Origin: an uncultured Bacteroidales bacterium | GTDB lineage: Bacteria; Bacteroidota; Bacteroidia; Bacteroidales; UBA3663 | Assembly: GCA_905235375.1 (NCBI GenBank) | Contig: CAJOLH010000013.1 | Span: forward strand, 1-64,000 | Direction: 5' to 3' | DNA: 64,000 nucleotides | In this document: piece after piece, positions 1 to 6,307 of the stretch | How positions within the stretch are numbered: the stretch's first letter is position 1 | Layout of the letters: every line of letters begins with the position of its first letter | Translations under genes and position numbers: made by a program | The notes under the pieces: model-generated | Seen by the model: only the letters and a program-made list of their open reading frames with translations | What the model was told of the DNA's origin: nothing | Database searches by the model: none

Positions 1-2
1 CC

Positions 3-36
3 GAAAACTACGAAAACATCGAAATCAACGAAAACT
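3..36. repeat. CGAAAAC short direct repeats
   Basis: Four close copies of CGAAA(AC) spaced 7 to 11 bases sit at the left edge, in what would be the 5' leader of a gene running leftward out of the window. No start codon with a usable frame is visible here on the minus strand. The rest of 1-300 is AT-rich and I see no gene in it. Confidence 0.4.
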
Positions 37-108
37 TTTTTGTCTCAGCTTTTCGAGTTTTAGATGTTATAATTCATTTTTGTTTTCGATATGTCGAAAT
101 GAGCGCTG

Positions 109-140
109 CAAAGATATGCAAAAAGATTCTTGTTTCCAAA
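109..140 (-). promoter_or_regulatory. Promoter for a gene left of the window
   Basis: On the minus strand TTTG (137-140) is followed after exactly 20 bases by TATCTTTG (109-116), a full Bacteroidota promoter match. It points left, so the divergent neighbour of rpsF starts outside the window. Confidence 0.7.
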
Positions 141-319
141 TTTTCCCCGTTTTTTTGAGTATTTGCGAAATGGAGAATTTGTTGTTTTCGTGCAGGAAGC
201 GGGCTGTTGGGAGGAATGGTTTAGCATGTCGAATTGTCAAAAAGTGAATTAGGGAGGCAATTCGGCATTTTTATTTGAAAAAGATGGGGGAAGGGAGACC
301 GACATACGATGAATTTTTA

Positions 320-327
320 TACCTTTG
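320..327 (+). promoter_or_regulatory. -7 element of the rpsF operon promoter
   Basis: TACCTTTG followed by CACCCGC lies about 90 bases before the rpsF start. No clear TTTG is found at the -33 position, so the call rests on the -7 element and on its position. The leader of about 80 nt is long enough for autogenous control, but I see no recognisable S6:S18 motif. Confidence 0.6.
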
Positions 328-416
328 CACCCGCGTTTCGGCCAAAATCTGCGGATGGCGGCACGGGACACATTATTTAATAACCATCAAAATTTACAAC
401 TTAAAGGTTCAAACAA

Positions 417-764
417 ATGAATCATTACGAAACCGTTTTCATTTTGACTCCCGTTTTATCTGATGCTCAGGTAAAGGAAACGGTAGAAGCTGTAAAGGCT
501 GAACTCGAAAAGAATGGCGCTGCCATTATCAACGAGGAGGCTTGGGGTATGAAGAAGCTCGCTTATCCAATCGAGAAGAAATCTACCGGCTTTTACTTCC
601 TGCTGGAGTTCGATGGCGAAGGTACCATCGTCAAGAAACTTGAGACTTATTTCCGTCGTCAGGATCGCGTGATCCGTTTCATCACTGTCAAGAATGACAA
701 GTACGCTGCAGAGTATGCTGCAAAGCGTCGTTCACTCAAGGCACCTAAAACAGAGGAGGCATAA
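417..764 (+). CDS. rpsF: 30S ribosomal protein S6
   Basis: Ribosomal protein S6 binds the central domain of 16S rRNA in the small subunit, together with S18. The 115-residue protein has the typical [10 protein letters not shown] start and the alpha/beta ferredoxin-like pattern, including the conserved stretch [12 protein letters not shown] and the [11 protein letters not shown] motif near residues 79-89. The length is normal. The ATG at 417 follows an A-rich leader and lies about 90 nt behind a TACCTTTG promoter element. The next gene, rpsR, starts two bases after the stop, and rplI follows, the common S6-S18-L9 order. The longer upstream ORF at 275 is a shadow that spans the promoter. Confidence 0.98.
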   Translation: MNHYETVFILTPVLSDAQVKETVEAVKAELEKNGAAIINEEAWGMKKLAYPIEKKSTGFYFLLEFDGEGTIVKKLETYFRRQDRVIRFITVKNDKYAAEYAAKRRSLKAPKTEEA

Positions 765-766
765 TT

Positions 767-1033
767 ATGGCAGAGACTACTGAAATCCGTTACTTGACCC
801 CAGTATCTGTTGACGTCAAGAAGAAGAAGTATTGCCGTTTCAAGAAGAGCGGCATCAAGTACATCGACTACAAGGATCCCGAGTTCCTCAAGAAGTTCCT
901 CAACGAGCAGGGTAAGATTCTTCCCCGTCGCATCACCGGTACCTCTTTGAAGTTCCAGCGTCGCGTGGCTACCGCTGTTAAGCGTGCCCGTCAGATTGCG
1001 CTGCTTCCATACGTAACCGACCTTTTGAAGTAA
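767..1033 (+). CDS. rpsR: 30S ribosomal protein S18
   Basis: S18 forms a heterodimer with S6 on the 30S platform. The 88-residue protein carries the family signature [19 protein letters not shown] followed by the basic segment [29 protein letters not shown]. One cysteine in the KYCRF motif is kept, although many S18 proteins have a fuller zinc-type N-terminus. The gene is tightly coupled to rpsF and is followed 30 bases later by rplI. Start and length are typical. Confidence 0.98.
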   Translation: MAETTEIRYLTPVSVDVKKKKYCRFKKSGIKYIDYKDPEFLKKFLNEQGKILPRRITGTSLKFQRRVATAVKRARQIALLPYVTDLLK

Positions 1034-1063
1034 TTATTAACCAAGTAAAACTTTAGACTGATT

Positions 1064-1522
1064 ATGAAGATTATTCTGATTGAAGACGTCCAGAACCTTG
1101 GTTATAAGGACGACGTTGTAGAGGTTAAGAACGGCTATGCCCGCAACTTCCTTCTCCCCACCAAGAAGGCTATTCTTGCTACTGAGTCTGCCCTGAAGCA
1201 GCTCGCTGAGAAGCAGAAGCAGCAGGCACAGAAGATGGCCAAGATCAAGGCTGATGCCGAGGCTCTTGCTGAGGCAGTGAAGGCTGCTGGTGCTCTGGAG
1301 TTTGCCGTGAAGGCATCCGAAGAGGGCAAGATTTATGGCTCGGTAAGCAATGCTCAGGTAGCCGAGGCTCTCGCAGCCAAGGGTGCTAACGTTGAGAAGA
1401 AGCAGATTGTGCTCGACAACATCAAGGTTCTCGGCGAATATGTCGCTGTTGCCAAGCTCCACCGTGAGGTTAGCGTTGAGATTCCTATGAAGGTCGTAGC
1501 TGAGGAGGCTGCTGCTGAGTAA
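1064..1522 (+). CDS. rplI: 50S ribosomal protein L9
   Basis: L9 binds 23S rRNA with its N-terminal domain and reaches out of the stalk base with a long helix. The 152-residue protein shows the N-terminal signature MKIILIEDVQNLGYKDDVVEVKNGYARNFLLP (residues 1-32), a long charged connecting helix rich in Lys, Gln and Ala (about 45-80), and the C-terminal RNA-binding domain. The ATG at 1064 is the only sensible start. It is the last gene of the rpsF-rpsR-rplI operon and ends 23 bases before a strong terminator hairpin. Confidence 0.98.
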   Translation: MKIILIEDVQNLGYKDDVVEVKNGYARNFLLPTKKAILATESALKQLAEKQKQQAQKMAKIKADAEALAEAVKAAGALEFAVKASEEGKIYGSVSNAQVAEALAAKGANVEKKQIVLDNIKVLGEYVAVAKLHREVSVEIPMKVVAEEAAAE

Positions 1523-1545
1523 GGCATCCCGCTTTTTGCAAAGAT

Positions 1546-1578
1546 AAGGCGCATCACTGAAAAGTGGTGCGCCTTTAT
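1546..1578 (+). terminator. Rho-independent terminator after rplI
   Basis: AAGGCGCATCACT and AGTGGTGCGCCTT form a near-perfect 13-bp stem with a GAAA tetraloop, followed by TATTG. It closes the S6-S18-L9 operon. Confidence 0.85.
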
Positions 1579-1583
1579 TGGCT

Positions 1584-1628
1584 CTAGATGATCTAGATGC
1601 ACTAGAAAAACTAGAAGCTCTAGAGGCC
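1584..1628. repeat. Five phased CTAGA units of 9 bp
   Basis: CTAG occurs at 1584, 1593, 1602, 1611 and 1620, exactly 9 bp apart, each as CTAGA plus four variable bases. The array fills the space between the rplI terminator and the proB stop codon, which overlaps its last base. Confidence 0.8.
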
Positions 1629-2743
1629 TACTCCAACCAAAGGTAATCGTAGTGGACGAGGGGCTTCTGGCCTTTCTTTCCGAGGAGCTTCTGAGCGCGT
1701 TCGGAGGAGCAGCTGATTTTGCCTACACCGAGACGACTGCCATCGGTGTCGGCGAGGATGCGGACGATGTCGTCGGCCTCAAATGTGCCTTCCACACGGG
1801 TGACACCCACGGGGAGGATGGAGGCAGCCATTTCGCCGTGGAGGGCACGGACGGCACCTTCGTTGAGGTAGATGGCACCTTTGGAGAAATCCTCGGAGTG
1901 GGCAATCCACTTCTTGACATTCGAGGCTTCGTGCTTGTCGGCCACGAAGCGTGTGCAACGCACTTCGGGCGCAATCTCGTTGCGACCAGTCACGGGATTG
2001 ACGTGGACGAGTTCGAGCAACACGCCCGGGCGCTTGCCGTTGGAGATGATGACCTCGATGCCTTCGGCGGCTACCTTGCGTGCGATGCGTTGCTTGGTGA
2101 CCATGCCGCCGCGTCCGAAACTCGAACGGCTGGTCTGAATGTATTGGCTGATGTCGGCATCGTCGCTGATGATGGGGATAAGCTGCGCGTCGGGGTCGGA
2201 GGGATTGCCCGTGAAGATGCCGTCGATGTTGCTAAGCAGGATGAGCAGGTCGGCCGACATCATGGTGGCGATGAGACCCGAGAGTTCGTCGTTGTCGGTG
2301 AACATCAGTTCGGTGACTGAGATGGTGTCGTTCTCGTTGACGATGGGTACCACGCCTTCCTGTAGCATCACCTCCATGCAGTTCTTCTGGTTGAGGTAAT
2401 GGCCGCGCGAGCCGAACGACTCCTTGGTGGTGAGTACCTGTCCGCAAGCGATGCTGTGGTCGCGGAAGAGTTCGTAGTATTTGTTGATGAGTTTGGCCTG
2501 ACCTACGGCGGAGTAGAGCTGGCGCTGATCGACGGTGTCGAGCCGGTCGGTGGAGAGGCGGCCTTTGAGTTCGCTGCGTCCGCTGGCTACGGCGCCCGAC
2601 GACACCAAAATGATCTGTATGCCCTGACGATGGAGGGCTGCCACCTGATCGACAATGGCCGACATACGGGTGACATCGAGCGTGCCATCGGGACGGGTGA
2701 GGACGTTGGAGCCTACTTTGACGGTGATGCGGAATGGGGTCAT
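1628..2743 (-). CDS. proB: Glutamate 5-kinase
   Basis: ProB phosphorylates L-glutamate with ATP to gamma-glutamyl phosphate, the first step of proline synthesis in the cytoplasm. The 371-residue protein has an amino-acid kinase domain (about residues 4-250) with KVGSNVL near the start, the SSGAVASG motif, and PIVNENDT plus FTDNDELSGLIA for substrate and nucleotide binding. It ends in a C-terminal PUA domain (about 280-360), as in full-length ProB. proA is not in this window. The gene lies 100 bases downstream of the DUF486 gene on the same strand with no obvious promoter between them, so co-transcription is possible. Confidence 0.96.
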   Translation of the reverse strand: MTPFRITVKVGSNVLTRPDGTLDVTRMSAIVDQVAALHRQGIQIILVSSGAVASGRSELKGRLSTDRLDTVDQRQLYSAVGQAKLINKYYELFRDHSIACGQVLTTKESFGSRGHYLNQKNCMEVMLQEGVVPIVNENDTISVTELMFTDNDELSGLIATMMSADLLILLSNIDGIFTGNPSDPDAQLIPIISDDADISQYIQTSRSSFGRGGMVTKQRIARKVAAEGIEVIISNGKRPGVLLELVHVNPVTGRNEIAPEVRCTRFVADKHEASNVKKWIAHSEDFSKGAIYLNEGAVRALHGEMAASILPVGVTRVEGTFEADDIVRILADTDGSRLGVGKISCSSERAQKLLGKKGQKPLVHYDYLWLE

Positions 2744-2756
2744 GAATTATGAGTTT

Positions 2757-2835
2757 TTATCACGAATTATAGAATTATAGAATTTTGAAGTAGGGAATAG
2801 AAATAATAATTTTCAAATTCGCTAATTCGTGATAA
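2757..2835. repeat. 13-bp inverted repeat upstream of proB
   Basis: TTATCACGAATTA (2757-2769) and TAATTCGTGATAA (2823-2835) are perfect inverted copies separated by 53 AT-rich bases that contain short TAGAATT repeats. The element fills the whole gap between the DUF486 gene and proB. It could fold as a hairpin in the shared transcript or be a small non-autonomous repeat. Confidence 0.7.
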
Positions 2836-2843
2836 TAATAGAT

Positions 2844-3221
2844 TTACTTTAGAAATGCGAAGAAGACGGCGAGGACGATGCAGGCGAAGGCTGCGATGTG
2901 GTTCCAGTGGATGGGTTCGCCCTTGAAGACGAGGGCCACGATGAGGGTGAAGATGATGAGCGAGATGCCTTCCTGGATGACCTTGAGCTGCATCAACGAG
3001 AAGGGGCCTCCGTTGATTTGCGAACCTATGCGGTTGGCAGGAACCATGAAGGAATACTCAAAGAAGGCGATGCCCCACGACATGAGGATGATCAGGATGA
3101 GGGGCCAGTCCTTGATTTGCGGATGAATCTGCTGCATTTTCAGATTGCCGTACCAGGCAAACGTCATGAACGTATTGCTGACACAAAGCAGCGCGATGGT
3201 ACCAATAGCGCGGGAAATCAT
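2844..3221 (-). CDS. DMT-superfamily small membrane protein (DUF486)
   Basis: This 125-residue protein matches the DUF486 group of small multidrug-transporter-like proteins. It has about four hydrophobic helices (residues 5-25, 38-60, 78-98 and 105-124) and conserved pieces such as the FAWYGNLK motif and FFEYSFMVPANRIG. Function within the family is not established; drug/metabolite export is only an inference from fold. The ATG at 3221 lies about 60 bases behind a clear minus-strand promoter. The gene precedes proB on the same strand. Confidence 0.85.
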   Translation of the reverse strand: MISRAIGTIALLCVSNTFMTFAWYGNLKMQQIHPQIKDWPLILIILMSWGIAFFEYSFMVPANRIGSQINGGPFSLMQLKVIQEGISLIIFTLIVALVFKGEPIHWNHIAAFACIVLAVFFAFLK

Positions 3222-3284
3222 TGGTCTCTGGATTATAGGTATCTATACATATTTTATATATGACTTTTTAATCATACAATGGCG

Positions 3285-3315
3285 CAAAGATACAACAATT
3301 CCGTGAGTAATCAAA
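3285..3315 (-). promoter_or_regulatory. Promoter of the DUF486 gene
   Basis: Minus-strand TTTG (3312-3315) and TATCTTTG (3285-3292) are separated by 19 bases, and the gene starts about 60 bases downstream. Confidence 0.75.
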
Positions 3316-3412
3316 ATAAATAAAGGTAAAACTGAATTTTTCATGAAATTATCGTGACAAAGGACTAATAATACAATTATTATTTGCCAAATAATCTTTT
3401 TGCGAAATTATT

Positions 3413-3444
3413 TTTGGAGCATTCAGAATTATTCCTTATCTTTG
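3413..3444 (+). promoter_or_regulatory. Promoter of the GH43 gene
   Basis: TTTG (3413-3416), 20 bases, TATCTTTG (3437-3444). Because it lies downstream of the ORF-track start at 3400, it decides the start codon of the GH43 gene in favour of 3487. Confidence 0.8.
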
Positions 3445-3486
3445 CACTCAAAACCTATAGCAAATAACCAACAATCCTATTATACA

Positions 3487-5538
3487 ATGAAACATCTTCT
3501 TCCAATTCTTTTTCTCGGTGTCATGACCACATCATGCAGTCAGGAGCCACAGCAGCGCGGCAATCTGCAGATGGGTGACTACGGATATCTTTATTGCCAC
3601 ATGTCGGATCATGGGCAGTGGACTGCTTACGCCCTTTCGCGCGACGGACTGCATTACCACGACCTGCTCTGCGGCGACTCCATCTTCTCTGCCTTCGAGA
3701 TGGCCAAGATTGAAGGTGGTACGCGCGATGCGTATATTTGCCGCAAGATTGATGGCTCAGGCTATCTGATGGTGACCACTGACATGAACAATTCGATGAC
3801 CAAACGGTTGAACAAAGGCGGCGAGTGGGAGAACTTCGGCATCGACCTGCTCACCAGCGACGACCTCATTCATTGGCAATCGACGTCGTTCGATTTCCGC
3901 AAGGGCCTTTCGATTTTCTGCGATGGCGACGACACGACGAATCCCGCCTATAAGGATTTCAGCACCATCTGCCGCGTATGGGCACCGCAGATCATCTGGG
4001 ATGGCGACTACCGCTGGGCAGATGGCACGAAGGGCGGCTACATGATCTACTATTCGCTGCTCAACCGCCCCGAGGAGGGCTACGACCGAATGTATTATTC
4101 CCATGCCGACCGCACTTTTACCCGTCTTACACAGCCTCGTGTGCTGCTCGATTGGGGTTATGCCACCATTGATGCCGACATCAACTGGCTCGACTCCGAC
4201 CAGCAGTATCACCTTATGATCAAGAAGGAGGGCGGTAAGCCAGGCCTTTTCACTTCAGCATCACCTTCACTGATGGGTCCATGGCCTGAGCCCGACGATA
4301 CCGACTATGTCAACTTCGAGGGTAACAAGAAGTGCGAGGGTGTATCGGCTTTCCAGATTGCAGGCGAGGAAGGCTGGCGTATCGGCTATATCGAGTACAG
4401 CAGCAATCCCAAGAACTACCGCATCTGCAAGGCCGACAAGAATATGCGCAACTTCTCCGATCCGCACAACATCGAGGGCGTGAACGGTCCGCAGCATGGC
4501 TCGTTCCTGCGCCTCACCCAGGAGGAGTATGAGCGACTGCAGAACTGGAGCGATGGCGAAGAGGCGTTGCACCTTGCCCCCAATGTTGCCAACCCTGTCG
4601 TCTCAGGCTTGTTTGCCGATCCTGAGATCCTCTATTCCGAAAAGAACCATCGTTACTATCTCTATCCTACCACCGATGGTGAGGAGGAATGGCAGAATCA
4701 CGACTTTCATGTCTTTTCCTCGTCCGACCTGCAACGCTGGCATGATGAAGGCGTGATGCTTGACCTCCAGAAGGATGTGACTTGGGCTGACAAGTGTGCT
4801 TGGGCTCCCTGTATCATTGAGAAGCCCGTTTATGCCGATGGCTCGAAGACGAAGGTGAAGGGCTACAAGTATTACTATTACTTCGTGGCCGAAGGCAAGA
4901 TTGGTGTAGCTGTGGCTGACGATCCTGCCGGACCGTTCCGCGATGCGTTGGGTCGTCCGCTGCTGACACGGGAGGACACCACGGAGCCAGGTCAGGTGAT
5001 TGACCCCGATGTCTTCATGGATCCGAAGTCGGGCAAGTATTATCTCTATTGGGGCAATTCGTTCCTTGCCTGCTCGGAGCTTGCCGATGACATGGTGAGC
5101 ATCGTCCCAGGTTCGACCCGCTATCTCATCCCAAGGAACAAGAAACAGGATTTCCACTACAACGAGGGCACCTACGTCTTCTATCGCAAAGGCCTCTATT
5201 ACTTCATGTGGAGTGAGAACGACACGCGCTCTGCGCTCTATCAGGTGCGTTATCTGATCAGCGACTCACCCACGGAGTGGGTTCGCAACGGGCAGCCGGC
5301 GCAAGTGGAGCGTCAGGTGGTGCTGAAGCAGAATCCCAGACTTCAGATCTTTGGCACAGGACATCATTCGGTGATTCAGGAACCCGGTACTGACCAGTGG
5401 CATATCCTTTATCACCGCTTTGCACGTCCCGATGCCGTCAAGAAAGGCTGGTCAGCTGGCTATAACCGTGAGGTATGCATCGACAAGATGGAATTCAATG
5501 CCGATGGTACTATTAAGCCGGTGGAGGTAACATTGTAG
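3487..5538 (+). CDS. GH43-family glycoside hydrolase lipoprotein, two propeller domains
   Basis: Probable surface or periplasmic lipoprotein acting on arabinose- or xylose-containing glycans; the exact substrate cannot be read. From the ATG at 3487 (683 residues) a lipoprotein signal MKHLLPILFLGVMTTSC is seen. An N-terminal five-bladed-propeller-like domain (about 30-360) is followed by a second GH43 domain (about 370-680). The second carries ADPEI (general base Asp, near 377), IDPDVF (Asp, near 506) and NEGTYVF (general acid Glu, near 559), so it should be catalytic. The ORF-track start at 3400 lies upstream of the promoter and is wrong. No SusC/SusD pair is nearby, so it is not part of a classical polysaccharide locus here. 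Confidence 0.88.
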   Translation: MKHLLPILFLGVMTTSCSQEPQQRGNLQMGDYGYLYCHMSDHGQWTAYALSRDGLHYHDLLCGDSIFSAFEMAKIEGGTRDAYICRKIDGSGYLMVTTDMNNSMTKRLNKGGEWENFGIDLLTSDDLIHWQSTSFDFRKGLSIFCDGDDTTNPAYKDFSTICRVWAPQIIWDGDYRWADGTKGGYMIYYSLLNRPEEGYDRMYYSHADRTFTRLTQPRVLLDWGYATIDADINWLDSDQQYHLMIKKEGGKPGLFTSASPSLMGPWPEPDDTDYVNFEGNKKCEGVSAFQIAGEEGWRIGYIEYSSNPKNYRICKADKNMRNFSDPHNIEGVNGPQHGSFLRLTQEEYERLQNWSDGEEALHLAPNVANPVVSGLFADPEILYSEKNHRYYLYPTTDGEEEWQNHDFHVFSSSDLQRWHDEGVMLDLQKDVTWADKCAWAPCIIEKPVYADGSKTKVKGYKYYYYFVAEGKIGVAVADDPAGPFRDALGRPLLTREDTTEPGQVIDPDVFMDPKSGKYYLYWGNSFLACSELADDMVSIVPGSTRYLIPRNKKQDFHYNEGTYVFYRKGLYYFMWSENDTRSALYQVRYLISDSPTEWVRNGQPAQVERQVVLKQNPRLQIFGTGHHSVIQEPGTDQWHILYHRFARPDAVKKGWSAGYNREVCIDKMEFNADGTIKPVEVTL

Positions 5539-5576
5539 GGATATTTGGGGATATTAAGGGATATTAAGGGATTTTA
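5538..5576 (+). repeat. 10-bp repeat GGGATATTAA, four copies, plus orientation
   Basis: Directly after the GH43 stop, GGGATATTTG, two exact GGGATATTAA copies and a partial GGGATTTTA follow with a 10-bp period. A matching set in inverse orientation lies at 5626-5665. Confidence 0.75.
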
Positions 5577-5579
5577 GGG

Positions 5580-5598
5580 GACGTCACTAACGTCTTTT
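5580..5598 (+). terminator. Candidate terminator after GH43
   Basis: GACGT-CACTA-ACGTC forms a short 5-bp stem followed by TTTT. It is weak, but it is placed between the convergent GH43 and TatD genes and inside a larger inverted repeat. Confidence 0.4.
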
Positions 5599-5625
5599 GA
5601 TAACTCAAGAAATAATTGTCATTTA

Positions 5626-5665
5626 ATATCTCTTATAATCCCTTAATGTCCCTTGGAATCCCTTA
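5626..5665 (-). repeat. 10-bp repeat AAGGGATATT, four copies, minus orientation
   Basis: Reading the minus strand: AAGGGATTCC, AAGGGACATT, AAGGGATTAT, AAGAGATATT. The first copy contains the stop codon of the TatD-like gene. Together with 5538-5576 it makes a large inverted repeat between two converging genes. Confidence 0.7.
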
Positions 5666-6244
5666 GGTGGGCATCTCATCCGTCTCGTGATAGAGGCGGT
5701 GGGGCGGAATGATGGAGAGGATGTCGGGATGATGGTGTATGCCAATGCTGATGGAGAAGCCGGCATCGAGGAGCTGACGGGCGAGCTGCGGTCCTTTGCG
5801 GAAGCCGTGAATGATAAGGGGAGGGGTGGTTTCACTCCTCTCTTTTGTTGATGTCATAAAGGGCCTGGCTTCGGCCATGACCTGACTCCATAGCTTGACA
5901 CAGTGAATGATGACGGGTTTACCCAGCGACTGGGCGGACTGGAGTGCCGTGCGAAAGGCGGTGAGCTGCAGACTGAGGGGCGTGGAGCAGAGACCATCGA
6001 GGCCACATTCGCCGATGGCGACGAAGTGCGGATCGTTGCGGTATTGCTCCACAGCATGGAGGAATGTGGCGATGCTGCTTTCGGTGAGATGCCAGGGATG
6101 GAGCTCGATGCTGAAATATTGTTGTTCGTTGAGCGGCTTGTTGTGATTGGCATCAACGACAGCACCCACCTCCTCGGCTGGAACCGAGAGGATGGATCCT
6201 GGACGGCCGGGAATGTGGGTGTGGATGTCGGTAAAGGGGAGCAA
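5663..6244 (-). CDS. TatD-family metal-dependent hydrolase, short C-terminus
   Basis: TatD-type amidohydrolases are cytoplasmic metal-dependent nucleases or hydrolases. The 193-residue product shows DIHTH (metal site, residues 6-10), AIGECGLDG (metal-bridging Glu), VIIHCVK, IIHGFRKGP and a final HETDE that matches the last metal-ligand motif. TatD proteins are usually about 210-260 residues, with a terminal helix after this motif. Here the protein stops four residues after it, inside a 10-bp repeat array, so its C-terminus looks lost or replaced. No ATG exists in frame; TTG at 6244 is the likely start. It follows the C10 protease gene on the same strand after a palindromic gap. Confidence 0.8.
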   Translation of the reverse strand: MLPFTDIHTHIPGRPGSILSVPAEEVGAVVDANHNKPLNEQQYFSIELHPWHLTESSIATFLHAVEQYRNDPHFVAIGECGLDGLCSTPLSLQLTAFRTALQSAQSLGKPVIIHCVKLWSQVMAEARPFMTSTKERSETTPPLIIHGFRKGPQLARQLLDAGFSISIGIHHHPDILSIIPPHRLYHETDEMPT

Positions 6245-6262
6245 GGGGAGGGGAGGTGATTA

Positions 6263-6285
6263 ATGTTGCGATGGCATCGCAACAT
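6263..6285. repeat. 23-bp palindrome between the C10 protease and TatD genes
   Basis: ATGTTGCGATG and CATCGCAACAT are perfect 11-base arms around a single G. The palindrome could form a transcript hairpin closing the protease gene (no U-run follows) or be an operator. Confidence 0.6.
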
Positions 6286-6307
6286 ACTGAACGGGGGCGA
6301 AGAGGGG

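Noticed and set aside
3400-3486. N-terminal extension of the GH43 protein
   Set aside because: The promoter TTTG-N20-TATCTTTG lies inside it, and the lipoprotein signal begins at 3487.
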